From Bacillota bacterium (GTDB taxonomy: Bacteria; Bacillota; Limnochordia; Limnochordales; DUMU01), in the NCBI GenBank assembly GCA_012839805.1, contig DUMU01000046.1, positions 1 through 42,414 of the forward strand: a stretch of DNA of 42,414 nucleotides, written 5' to 3'. A program made the position numbers and the translations under genes. Numbering within the stretch: position 1 is the stretch's first letter; every line of letters begins with the position of its first letter. Under the pieces are notes generated by a model. That model was given only the letters and a program-made list of their open reading frames with translations. It did not search any database and was not told the origin of the DNA. Shown piece after piece: positions 23,102 through 30,303 of the stretch.

Positions 23102-24103
23102 GTGGGCGACTTCGAAGGACGGGTTTTCGAGGCTGGGGGAGGCAGGCCGGAGCGGGTACCGTTTTGGCGGGGAACACGCTGGGGTAACCGGCCGTTGGTC
23201 ATATTGATCATAGTCATCATCTGGCTGATCTTCCCCGGGCGAGGTATCTGGTACACCGTTCCCGCCGCCGAACAGGCAAGGGTGTACACCCTGGGTGCGC
23301 CGGGGGCGATCGCCGACCCGGGGCTGCACTTCAAGCTACCGGCGCCCTTCCAGACGATACGCCTGTTCCCGCACACCAGGGTGGATACCGTTCAGGTCGG
23401 TTTTCAAACCGTGCCACCGGCCTCCGGTGAACGGCAGCTCACGTATACCTCGGAGGTAGACTACGTACTAACCCGGGACCAGAATATGATTCACGTGGAG
23501 TATGCAGTTCAGTACACGTATCCGGAGAGCTGGAAGCACTGGGAGAACATCGAGACCTTCGAGCCGCTTTTGCGGGGGGCGGCGGAGGCTGCCATGCGGG
23601 CTACGGTGGCCACCCATACGGTGGATGAGGTGCTGACCACCCAAAAGGATATCGTGCAGCAAGAGGCCCAATCGCACCTGCAAACGCTCCTCGCGGCCGT
23701 AGACAGCGGCGTGCAGGTGCTGAACGTGCAGCTTCAATCGGTCGTTCCGCCCGAGCCGGTGCAGAGCGCGTTCGCCGAGGTACAGAACGCGATCGAGGCT
23801 CGGGCCACGCTGATCAACCAGGCCCAGGCCTATCAGAATGCGCAGCTGGCCGAGGCCCAGGGCAAAGTGGCCCAGATTCTGGCCCAGGCTGAGGCATACG
23901 CCGCCGAACGGGTCAATCGGGCTCAGGGTGACGCCGCCCGGTTCACCCAGTTATACCAGGAGTACCGGAAATCGCCGGAAGTGACCCGGGAACGGCTCTA
24001 CAACGAAATGCTGCAGCAGGTCCTCCCCGGGGTAAAAGAGATCTACATCACCGATAGTAGCGGGGTGTTGCAGCAGCTGAAGCTGGGGGAGAAGGGGGAT
24101 TGA
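23102..24103 (+). CDS. hflK: HflK-like band-7/SPFH membrane protein
   Basis: A 333-residue SPFH protein that, with HflC, should form a membrane cage around the FtsH protease and tune its activity. One membrane segment lies near residues 32-47. Then EQARVYTLG and DPGLHFKLPAPF open the SPFH domain (about 50-250). A long Ala/Gln-rich coiled coil follows (about 220-290, EARATLINQAQAYQNAQLAEAQG in pieces), ending in RLYNEMLQQVLPGVKEIYI, typical HflK. GTG at 23102 follows AAAGGGGGAAG. The stop is one base from the hflC start, so the two are translated as a pair. HflKC is best known from Proteobacteria. Confidence 0.92.
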   Translation: MGDFEGRVFEAGGGRPERVPFWRGTRWGNRPLVILIIVIIWLIFPGRGIWYTVPAAEQARVYTLGAPGAIADPGLHFKLPAPFQTIRLFPHTRVDTVQVGFQTVPPASGERQLTYTSEVDYVLTRDQNMIHVEYAVQYTYPESWKHWENIETFEPLLRGAAEAAMRATVATHTVDEVLTTQKDIVQQEAQSHLQTLLAAVDSGVQVLNVQLQSVVPPEPVQSAFAEVQNAIEARATLINQAQAYQNAQLAEAQGKVAQILAQAEAYAAERVNRAQGDAARFTQLYQEYRKSPEVTRERLYNEMLQQVLPGVKEIYITDSSGVLQQLKLGEKGD

Positions 24104-24104
24104 C

Positions 24105-24986
24105 ATGAAGAGGTGGATAACGATAGCGGTAGCCCTTCTCGTGGTTATTTCCCTGGCGTCGAGCATTTTCACGCTCAACCCGCGGGTTCAGGCGGTGGTA
24201 CTGCAATTCGGTGAACCGGTGCGGGCCGTAACCAAGCCGGGGCCGCACCTGCGGATACCGTTCATCCAGAGCGTGCAAAAGCTACCCAAGACGGTACTCT
24301 TTCTCAATGCTGAGCCGGAGGATGCGATCTCTCAGGATAAGCGTACGATAATCGCCGACTACTACGTGGTCTGGCGGATCAACGACGCCCTGAAGTTCGT
24401 CCGTACCATGGGGACGGTCTCGCAGGCCCTGATTCGCCTGGATGACGTAGTCTTCAGTTCCGTGCGACAGGAGATCAGCCGCACGCCCTTCGATGAACTG
24501 ATCGTCGCCCGTAAAGAGCTCACGGACCGCATCGTCAAGGACGCTTCGCCCAAGCTTACCGCGTACGGCATCGATCTCCTGGACGTGGAGTTCGTGCGGC
24601 TCGAGCTTCCGCAGCAGAATCAGCAGGCGGTCTTCGACCGGATGCGCTCGGAACGGGATCGCATAGCCCAGCAGGAGCGGGCCACCGGTAACGCCGAGGC
24701 GACCCGAATCCGGGCGGAGACCGACCGCGAGGTGGCCGTGATGGTCGCCGAGGCGAACCGCAAGGCTCAGGAGATTATGGGTAAGGCCGATGCCGAAGCC
24801 ACGCGCATCTACGCCGAGGCGTACGGGCGCGACCCGGGCTTCTACGCCTTCTGGATCCGGCTGCAGACCTTGCGGGATGGGCTCAAGGACAAGACCACCC
24901 TGGTTATTGATCGTAATGACCCCATCGCCCGCACCCTCATGGGGCAGGAGGTCTTGAAGACGCCATCGCCCGCGGCGACCAGGTGA
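24105..24986 (+). CDS. hflC: HflC-like band-7/SPFH membrane protein
   Basis: A 293-residue partner of HflK. An N-terminal membrane segment (residues 4-22) is followed by the SPFH domain with QAVVLQFGEPVRAVTKPGPHL and FLNAEPEDAISQDKRTI. The helical part carries MRSERDRIAQQERATGNAEA, and then the family's EAYGRDPGFYAFWIRLQ segment, diagnostic for HflC. It begins one base after hflK. Its TGA stop is part of a direct repeat shared with the end of the opposing GH3 gene, 35 bases away. ftsH is not in the window. Confidence 0.94.
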   Translation: MKRWITIAVALLVVISLASSIFTLNPRVQAVVLQFGEPVRAVTKPGPHLRIPFIQSVQKLPKTVLFLNAEPEDAISQDKRTIIADYYVVWRINDALKFVRTMGTVSQALIRLDDVVFSSVRQEISRTPFDELIVARKELTDRIVKDASPKLTAYGIDLLDVEFVRLELPQQNQQAVFDRMRSERDRIAQQERATGNAEATRIRAETDREVAVMVAEANRKAQEIMGKADAEATRIYAEAYGRDPGFYAFWIRLQTLRDGLKDKTTLVIDRNDPIARTLMGQEVLKTPSPAATR

Positions 24987-25038
24987 GCCCGGCCGGCTCT
25001 ACCCTCGCCTCATAACCGGCTCTACCAGGTGATCCCGG
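24978..25038. repeat. Interlocked direct repeats at the hflC / GH3 convergent stops
   Basis: ACCAGGTGA-G-CCCGG at 24978-24992 recurs as ACCAGGTGA-T-CCCGG at 25024-25038 (14 of 15 identical, period 46). CCGGCTCTACC occurs perfectly at 24993-25003 and 25016-25026 (period 23). The hflC stop TGA (24984-24986) lies in the first long copy. The GH3 stop (CTA on this strand, 25022-25024) immediately precedes the matching TGA in the second copy, so the second copy alone could end both genes. Confidence 0.85.
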
Positions 25039-26809
25039 TGCCGGCGGGGGCGACGCCGGGAATACTCACCGGGAGCTTACCGGAAGGCTTGATACGGCCG
25101 AAGAGCACGTCCCCCAGGGCCGACAGGGAGACCGGGGTGCTACCGTAGGTGACGACGTAGGTGGTAGCCTCGGGAAACTCCAGGATGTCGTAGGGCTCGC
25201 GCAGGGCTACCACGATTACCGGTTTTCCGAGCCCCAGCAGGGAACGGACCAGCTGGGCCTGGCGGCGGTCGGTGGTGGCACGGTAGGTTCCCACTACCAC
25301 CAGGTCGGCCTGCCGGGCCCGGCTAACCATGGTGTCGAGGTCGAAATAGCCGTTGCGGCTGACCGGGTACAAGTATTCGGTTACGTTCTTGGCGCCGCTT
25401 CGAAGCGCCTTGCCCAGCGTACTTGAGGCCCCGCCAAGCTCTTCCACCTGGGTAAGCGTCGACTCTTGCGGGCCGATGACCAGGAGGCGGCCTGCGTAGC
25501 CCGGCTTCAAGGGCAGTATGCGGGCCTCGTTCTTCACCACTGTAATGCTACGCCGCGCGATCTCCATCCCGACGGCCTGGTTTTCCGGGCGGCCGACCAT
25601 CTCTTTGGCCCGGGTCTGGTCAACCTGGCTGTTCTTGAAAAGGCCGAGCTTCTCTTTGGCGGCCAGGATCCGCCGCACCGAGGAATTCACCCGGTCCATG
25701 CTGATTTCGCCTTGCTTGACTGCCTGGGTGACCCTTTGGATCGCTCGCACGGCATCATACCAGTCCTGGGGCCAGGCGATGAGCAACTGGTCGGCGCCGG
25801 CCTGCAAGGCCTTCACCGCGGCCTCGCCCAAGCCGTAGGTCTTGGTGATCGCCCCCATCTCCAAAGCGTCGGTGAAGATGAGCCCGGTGAAGCCCATCTC
25901 TTGACGGAGCAGGCCGGTCAGAACCTTGGAGGAGAGGGTGGCCGGCAAGCCGGGGGTGGGGTCGATGGCCGGGAAGACGATGTGTGCGGTCATGATCGCC
26001 TGAACCCCTGCTTCGATGGCCGCCCGGAAGGGCACGAACTCTACCCGATCGAGCCGGGAACGTGGATGCTCCACGACCGGCAGGCCGATGTGGGAGTCGA
26101 CGGCAGTATCGCCGTGACCGGGAAAGTGCTTGGCGGTGGCTATGACCCCTGCCGACTGTAACCCCTGGATGTAAGCGCTGGCAAGACGGGCCACCGCCTG
26201 CGGGTCTTCACCCAGGGAACGAATGCCGATCACCGGGTTCTTCGGGTTGTTGTTGACATCCACCACCGGAGCGAAGTTGACGTTAATGCCCACCGCACGA
26301 AGCTCCCGGCCGGTGATCTCGCCCTGGCGACGGGCGAGATCGGCCGATCCGGTCGCCCCCAGAGCCATGTTACCGGGGAAGCTGGTCGCCTGCGGCCCCA
26401 GCCGGTTGACAAGACCTCCTTCTTGGTCGGCCGCGACCAGGAGAGGTATCTTGGCACCGTTTTCGGTGGCCGCCTTCTGGAGCTGGTTGGTGAGGTAAGC
26501 GACCTGGCCCGGTGAATCCACGTTACGGGCAAAAAGGATCACGCCTCCGACATGGTAGTCCTTGACCAGCGTGCTGGCTTCATAACCCATGATCTGGCCG
26601 GGGAAACCGACCATGAAGAGCTGGCCCACTTTCTCTTCGACGGACATGGTCCGGATGAGCTCGTCCACGGAAGGCGCGGCCGGGGGTTGCGCCGGGGGTA
26701 CGGCACGGCTGCGGTAAACACGGGCGGCATAGAGCGTTAAACCCGTGGCAAGAACAAGGATCGCCGGAAAGGCGAACCAACGGCGGTCACGGTCAGGAAT
26801 GCGGGTCAT
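25022..26809 (-). CDS. nagZ: Membrane-anchored GH3 beta-N-acetylhexosaminidase (NagZ type)
   Basis: A 595-residue family-3 glycosidase that should remove GlcNAc from muropeptides or other beta-linked amino sugars. A hydrophobic anchor (residues 12-30) places it outside the cytoplasmic membrane. The catalytic barrel starts near TMSVEEKVGQLFMVGF and has AADQEGG, the acid/base motif KHFPGHGDTAVDSH and the nucleophile Asp in FTDALEMGAI. A second alpha/beta domain (about 420-590) follows, as in Bacillus NagZ, which is also extracellular. I start at ATG 26809, ten bases after AAGGAGG; the frame extends a further 42 codons without similarity. It may act with the L,D-transpeptidase and M19 dipeptidase in wall turnover, although they are not in one operon. 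Confidence 0.93.
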   Translation of the reverse strand: MTRIPDRDRRWFAFPAILVLATGLTLYAARVYRSRAVPPAQPPAAPSVDELIRTMSVEEKVGQLFMVGFPGQIMGYEASTLVKDYHVGGVILFARNVDSPGQVAYLTNQLQKAATENGAKIPLLVAADQEGGLVNRLGPQATSFPGNMALGATGSADLARRQGEITGRELRAVGINVNFAPVVDVNNNPKNPVIGIRSLGEDPQAVARLASAYIQGLQSAGVIATAKHFPGHGDTAVDSHIGLPVVEHPRSRLDRVEFVPFRAAIEAGVQAIMTAHIVFPAIDPTPGLPATLSSKVLTGLLRQEMGFTGLIFTDALEMGAITKTYGLGEAAVKALQAGADQLLIAWPQDWYDAVRAIQRVTQAVKQGEISMDRVNSSVRRILAAKEKLGLFKNSQVDQTRAKEMVGRPENQAVGMEIARRSITVVKNEARILPLKPGYAGRLLVIGPQESTLTQVEELGGASSTLGKALRSGAKNVTEYLYPVSRNGYFDLDTMVSRARQADLVVVGTYRATTDRRQAQLVRSLLGLGKPVIVVALREPYDILEFPEATTYVVTYGSTPVSLSALGDVLFGRIKPSGKLPVSIPGVAPAGTGITW

Positions 26810-27115
26810 GCGTTGCGGCCTCCTTATAAGAGCTATCGTGCCCGGTCCATCCCCCTCTTCGGCACGGGGACATTTCCTCCTGCCAGGCGCTAAACCCCGC
26901 CTTGCGACCTTACTGAACCGGCGCCGCCGCCTCACGACCTCGCCTGACCGGTGTCAGCGCGTCGCGGTCTCACGTTGCGACCGGGGCTCGGTGGCAGATT
27001 GGTATCAGGTTGATATCATAATACGCGCGACCGGGTGGTTTACCGGCCGCTCCGAGGCCGGCTGCTCAGGGACCGGCCGGAGGAGGAAGGAAGTCATATA
27101 GGGGCGAGAGCGGAG
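26810..27115. other. Divergent intergenic region between nagZ and the cysteine desulfurase
   Basis: No gene is supported. The middle contains decayed repeats: a CGACCT...CCGG block at 26905-26921 recurs in modified form at 26935-26951 (period 30). GTCGC/GCGAC arms lie near 26961-26980. The right end carries the promoter-like element at 26991-27019. Confidence 0.45.
26991..27019 (+). promoter_or_regulatory. Candidate promoter with overlapping dyad for the desulfurase-thiI operon
   Basis: GTGGCA (26991-26996) and TATCAT (27014-27019) are 17 bases apart. Between and over them TGGTATCA (27000-27007) and TGATATCA (27011-27018) form an almost symmetrical dyad around GGT, in an AT-rich island that stands out in GC-rich surroundings. 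This looks like an operator over a promoter, but the regulator is unknown. Confidence 0.4.
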
Positions 27116-28378
27116 ATGTCAATCTACCTGGACAACAGTGCGACGACCCGGCCGGCGCCATCGGTGGTTCGAGCCGTCGAGGAGGCGCTCACGGTTCAGT
27201 ACGGCAATCCTTCGTCGGCGCACCGGCTGGGGGTAGCCGCCCGGAGGCTTCTGGACGAAAGCCGCACGCGAGTGGCTCTACTGCTGGGGGTGAGTCCGGA
27301 GGAAATCGTTTTCACATCGGGCGCCACCGAAGCCAATAACCTCGCCATCCTGGGAGTCGCCCGCGCCGCCCGGGCACTGCCCCTGAGTAGCTATGACGAT
27401 CGGGAACGAAAAGAGCGGGAAGGCAAAGCGGCCGGGGCTGAGTCGCGGCCGCACCTCATTACCACGGCGGTGGAACATCCCTCCGTCCTTGAACCTTTTC
27501 GCCGCCTCGAAGACGAGGGCTGGGAGGTAACCTACGTCGCAGTGGACAGGCAAGGTCAGCTCGACCTGGCCGCGCTCAGCCGGGCCTTGAAGCCCGAAAC
27601 CGTTCTCCTGAGCACGATGTGGGTCAATAACGAAACGGGTGTGGTTCATCCGCTACAAGGCATAAGAGAGGTGCTCATCCAGTTCGAGAAGACCCAGGGC
27701 AGGCGGCCGTTATGGCACGTCGATGCGGTACAGGCACTCGGCAAGCTCCCGGTTTCCCCTCGTGAACTCGGTATTGACCTCCTTAGCCTGAGCGGTCACA
27801 AAATGCACGGGCCCAAGGGGGTGGGGGCGCTCTACGTGCGGCGCACCGTCCGCCTCCAGCCTCTGGTTTGGGGCGGTGGACAGGAGCGGGGGCTCCGGTC
27901 GGGTACGGAGAACCTTCCCGGCATTGCCGGTCTTGGCGTCGCCTGCCAGGAGGCTCGAGAACGGCTGGCCGCCGACCCCGAGGCCTCGTACCTGCGCCGG
28001 CTACGGTCCTTGCTCTGGGACGGTATTCGGGAATCCATACCCGGGGCGAGGCTGCACGGGCCCGGGCCGGATACCGGCGCGGTAGCCCCTCACATCCTCA
28101 ACGTTGGCTTTCCCGGAACTCGTGGCGAAGTACTGGTACGATATCTTTCCGAGCGGGGTGTGCACGTAGCCACCGGATCGGCGTGCCACAGCCGGCGGCC
28201 GGAGCCCAGCCACGTGCTGGGGGCCATGGGCCTGCGCCCGGATGAGATCCAGGCCTCGCTCCGGTTCAGCCTGTCGTGGGAGAATACCGAAGCGGAGATT
28301 CGTGAGGCCGTCGCCATCCTGCGTGAAGTCGTGGCCGAGGTACGGAGCCTCACGGGTTGGAAAGGCAGGGACGACTGA
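27116..28378 (+). CDS. Cysteine desulfurase, NifS/IscS family (NifZ-like partner of ThiI)
   Basis: A 420-residue PLP enzyme that strips sulfur from cysteine as an enzyme-bound persulfide. It opens with YLDNSATT, has FTSGATEANNLAI, AVEHPSVL, the PLP lysine Lys229 in SGHKMHGPKG and the active-site Cys357 in ATGSACHS. About 20 extra charged residues (around DDRERKEREGK) sit after the GATEANN helix. I start at ATG 27116, right before the conserved strand. Only two bases separate its stop from the thiI start. In Bacillus, NifZ is a dedicated sulfur donor for ThiI; that pairing is the most likely role here rather than general Fe-S assembly, since no iscU or sufU is adjacent. Confidence 0.93.
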   Translation: MSIYLDNSATTRPAPSVVRAVEEALTVQYGNPSSAHRLGVAARRLLDESRTRVALLLGVSPEEIVFTSGATEANNLAILGVARAARALPLSSYDDRERKEREGKAAGAESRPHLITTAVEHPSVLEPFRRLEDEGWEVTYVAVDRQGQLDLAALSRALKPETVLLSTMWVNNETGVVHPLQGIREVLIQFEKTQGRRPLWHVDAVQALGKLPVSPRELGIDLLSLSGHKMHGPKGVGALYVRRTVRLQPLVWGGGQERGLRSGTENLPGIAGLGVACQEARERLAADPEASYLRRLRSLLWDGIRESIPGARLHGPGPDTGAVAPHILNVGFPGTRGEVLVRYLSERGVHVATGSACHSRRPEPSHVLGAMGLRPDEIQASLRFSLSWENTEAEIREAVAILREVVAEVRSLTGWKGRDD

Positions 28379-28380
28379 GC

Positions 28381-29649
28381 TTGGATGGGGTCACCATTCT
28401 CATCCGCTACGGAGAAATCGCGCTGAAGGGGAAGAACCGTCCCCAGTTCGAAGGCCGGTTGCAGCAGGCCGTAGAACGGGCGCTCACCCGGGCCGGCGTG
28501 CCCCTCGGACCCGGCCGGGTTCGCCGGGCTTACGGCCGGCTGGTCGTAGAGCTAGCCCCAGGATACGAACCGGGGAGCCCTACCCTGGGCCGGGCGATCA
28601 GGGCCTTGAGCCGGGTCTTCGGTGTGGTCTCGTTTTCCCCCGCGGTCCGGCTCCCTCTCGACCTCGAGGATCCGATTCCGGCTATCGCCCGGGCGGCTTT
28701 GGCCTTGCTAAAGTCTACCGTCCCGGGGGCATCAGGCTCGGACACTGCCGCCCTGGCCGCCGCCAGGACATTTAAAGTAGAAGCACGCCGGCCGTTCAAG
28801 CAGTTTCCGCTGAACTCCCTCGAGATCAACCAGCAGGTGGGGGCGGCGCTGCTGCGGCAGGGGATCGGAATGAGGGTCGACGTTCACCAACCGGACGTGG
28901 TAGTGGGAGTGGAGGTCCGGCAAGAGGGGATTTATGTATCCACTGAGGAGATCCCGGGTCCGGGGGGGCTTCCGGTGGGGGTGAGCGGCCGGGCGGTCCT
29001 CCTGCTTTCGGGCGGGATCGATTCGCCGGTGGCGGGCTGGATGAGCATGCGACGCGGGGTGGAGCTGATCGGGCTCCACTTTCACTCGTACCCCTTCACC
29101 AGTGAAGAAGCCCGTCGCAAAGCCGAGGATCTGGGGCGAGTACTGGCGCGCTACGGGGATGGTTCATTCGTCTTGCGGGTCTGCCCTTTTACCGAACTCC
29201 AAAAGGCGATCCAGCGTTACGTGCCCGAAGAGTTGCGTATCACCATCATGCGGCGAATGATGTTTCGTATCGCGGAGCGGATTGCCGCCGCCGAAGGTGC
29301 TCTGGCTATCGTAACGGGAGAGAATGTCGGGCAGGTAGCGAGCCAAACCCTGGAGAGTCTCGGGGTGATCGAGGCGGTGACACGCCTGCCCGTTTTGCGT
29401 CCTTTGGCCATGTTCGACAAGATGGAAACCGTGGCCCGGGCTCGCGAGATCGGCACTTTCGACATCTCGGTCCGCCCCTATGAGGATTGCTGCACCATCT
29501 TCACGCCCGTTCACCCGAAGACCCGGCCCCGGCTGGAGGAGGCCGAGGCGGCCGAGAGAGCGATGGAGCAGGAGGTAGACGTAGAGGCGCTGCTCTCGGC
29601 CGCCGTGGCCGGAACCGACCGCCAGGAACTCGAGCCGTTGCCAGAATGA
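28381..29649 (+). CDS. thiI: tRNA 4-thiouridine synthetase ThiI (no rhodanese domain)
   Basis: A 422-residue enzyme that adenylates uridine 8 of tRNA and inserts sulfur; ThiI can also serve thiamine thiazole synthesis. Order: N-terminal ferredoxin-like part with LIRYGEIALKGKNR, THUMP domain (about 60-165, FKVEARRPFKQFP), then the PP-loop ATP pyrophosphatase domain with SGGIDSP (210-216) and GENVGQVASQTLESL. It stops after VRPYEDCCTIFTPVHPKTRP without the C-terminal rhodanese domain of the E. coli enzyme, as in Bacillus. That fits sulfur delivery directly by the upstream desulfurase. The start is TTG 28381; a TTG at 28357 inside the upstream gene is an alternative. Its stop lies in a direct repeat shared with the queT end. 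Confidence 0.95.
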   Translation: MDGVTILIRYGEIALKGKNRPQFEGRLQQAVERALTRAGVPLGPGRVRRAYGRLVVELAPGYEPGSPTLGRAIRALSRVFGVVSFSPAVRLPLDLEDPIPAIARAALALLKSTVPGASGSDTAALAAARTFKVEARRPFKQFPLNSLEINQQVGAALLRQGIGMRVDVHQPDVVVGVEVRQEGIYVSTEEIPGPGGLPVGVSGRAVLLLSGGIDSPVAGWMSMRRGVELIGLHFHSYPFTSEEARRKAEDLGRVLARYGDGSFVLRVCPFTELQKAIQRYVPEELRITIMRRMMFRIAERIAAAEGALAIVTGENVGQVASQTLESLGVIEAVTRLPVLRPLAMFDKMETVARAREIGTFDISVRPYEDCCTIFTPVHPKTRPRLEEAEAAERAMEQEVDVEALLSAAVAGTDRQELEPLPE

Positions 29650-29671
29650 GGCCTACCGGAATGAGGCCTAC
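29644..29671. repeat. 13-base direct repeat carrying the two opposing stop codons (thiI / queT)
   Basis: GAATGAGGCCTAC occurs at 29644-29656 and 29659-29671, a period of 15. The thiI TGA (29647-29649) lies in copy one. The queT stop (CTA on this strand, 29668-29670) lies in copy two. Each copy contains both stop sequences. Confidence 0.88.
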
Positions 29672-30147
29672 AGTGAACTCTCCTCCATTCGTCGCCGCCA
29701 CCACCGGGCGAGCGGCCACCCCAGCCCGTAGACAACGATAGCTTCGCTAGTGCCTATAGAGCCCACCAGCGGCCAGTAGGGGACCTTGAGGATCGGTGCG
29801 AGATAGAGACTGACCAGGAACGCGTTGAGTAAGACGGGGCTCGCCAGGGCAAGGAGCGGTCGTCGCCGCAAAAGCCAGGTAAGCAGGGCGGCGAGCCCCG
29901 TCACCGCGCTCCCCCCGAATATGTCCCAGGGGCCGAGCCCCCCTAGGATATTGGCGAGCAAGCAGCCGATCCACAGTGCGGGCACTGCCTCCGGGTAGAA
30001 GAGGGGCAGTACGGTGAGCGCTTCCGCCACCCTCAGCTGGATGGCGCCGAAGCTAGCAAAGGCGAAAGCGAAAACCAGGGCGACGTAGGCCGCCGCTATG
30101 ACCGCGCCCCGGGCCACCCGCCTCGACGGACCAATTCCGCCTGGCAA
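29668..30147 (-). CDS. queT: QueT-type ECF transporter S component (queuosine precursor uptake)
   Basis: A 159-residue integral membrane protein with about five hydrophobic segments. Family landmarks are IQLRVAEALTVLPLF, the loop PEAVPALWIGCLLANILGG and GPWDIFGGSAVTGLAALLTW, typical of QueT (DUF988), which binds preQ0/preQ1 or a queuosine-related base and works with shared ECF ATPases and an EcfT protein encoded elsewhere. The start is TTG 30147, preceded by GAGGAGGTGG. I looked upstream for a preQ1 riboswitch, common before queT, and did not find one. Opposite thiI, it adds to a tRNA-modification theme. Confidence 0.88.
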   Translation of the reverse strand: MPGGIGPSRRVARGAVIAAAYVALVFAFAFASFGAIQLRVAEALTVLPLFYPEAVPALWIGCLLANILGGLGPWDIFGGSAVTGLAALLTWLLRRRPLLALASPVLLNAFLVSLYLAPILKVPYWPLVGSIGTSEAIVVYGLGWPLARWWRRRMEESSL

Positions 30148-30200
30148 CCAACCACCTCCTCAGTCCTGAATTCTTCCGGATCGGACTTCCGAACGAGGGG

Positions 30201-30230
30201 CGCCACGGAGGGAACGTCGCTTCCGTGGCG
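30201..30230. repeat. Inverted repeat in the queT / solute-binding-protein intergenic region
   Basis: CGCCACGGA (30201-30209) and TCCGTGGCG (30222-30230) form a perfect 9-bp stem with a 12-base loop. It may be an operator or a leader hairpin for the solute-binding protein gene, 75 bases upstream of that start. Confidence 0.5.
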
Positions 30231-30241
30231 AAGTGTCAACA

Positions 30242-30276
30242 AGGACATTATCCCCGAGGACATTATCCTCTAGGGG
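30242..30276 (+). repeat. 12-base tandem repeat that also forms a hairpin, just upstream of the solute-binding protein
   Basis: AGGACATTATCC occurs at 30242-30253 and 30257-30268, period 15. The second copy lies in a hairpin: CCCC plus GAGGA (30252-30260) facing TCCTC (30266-30270) and GGGG (30273-30276), with a CATTA loop and a two-base bulge. The ribosome binding site AAAGGAGGT follows 11 bases later. Confidence 0.65.
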
Positions 30277-30303
30277 GAACTACTCGAAAAGGAGGTTAGC
30301 CTC

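Noticed and set aside
22011-23177. 388-codon minus-strand frame over the L,D-transpeptidase
   Set aside because: It is antisense to a gene with a clear catalytic motif and has an Arg/Pro-rich shadow composition.
30148-30303. preQ1 riboswitch upstream of queT
   Set aside because: I searched for the conserved short hairpin and A-rich tail on the minus strand and did not find them.
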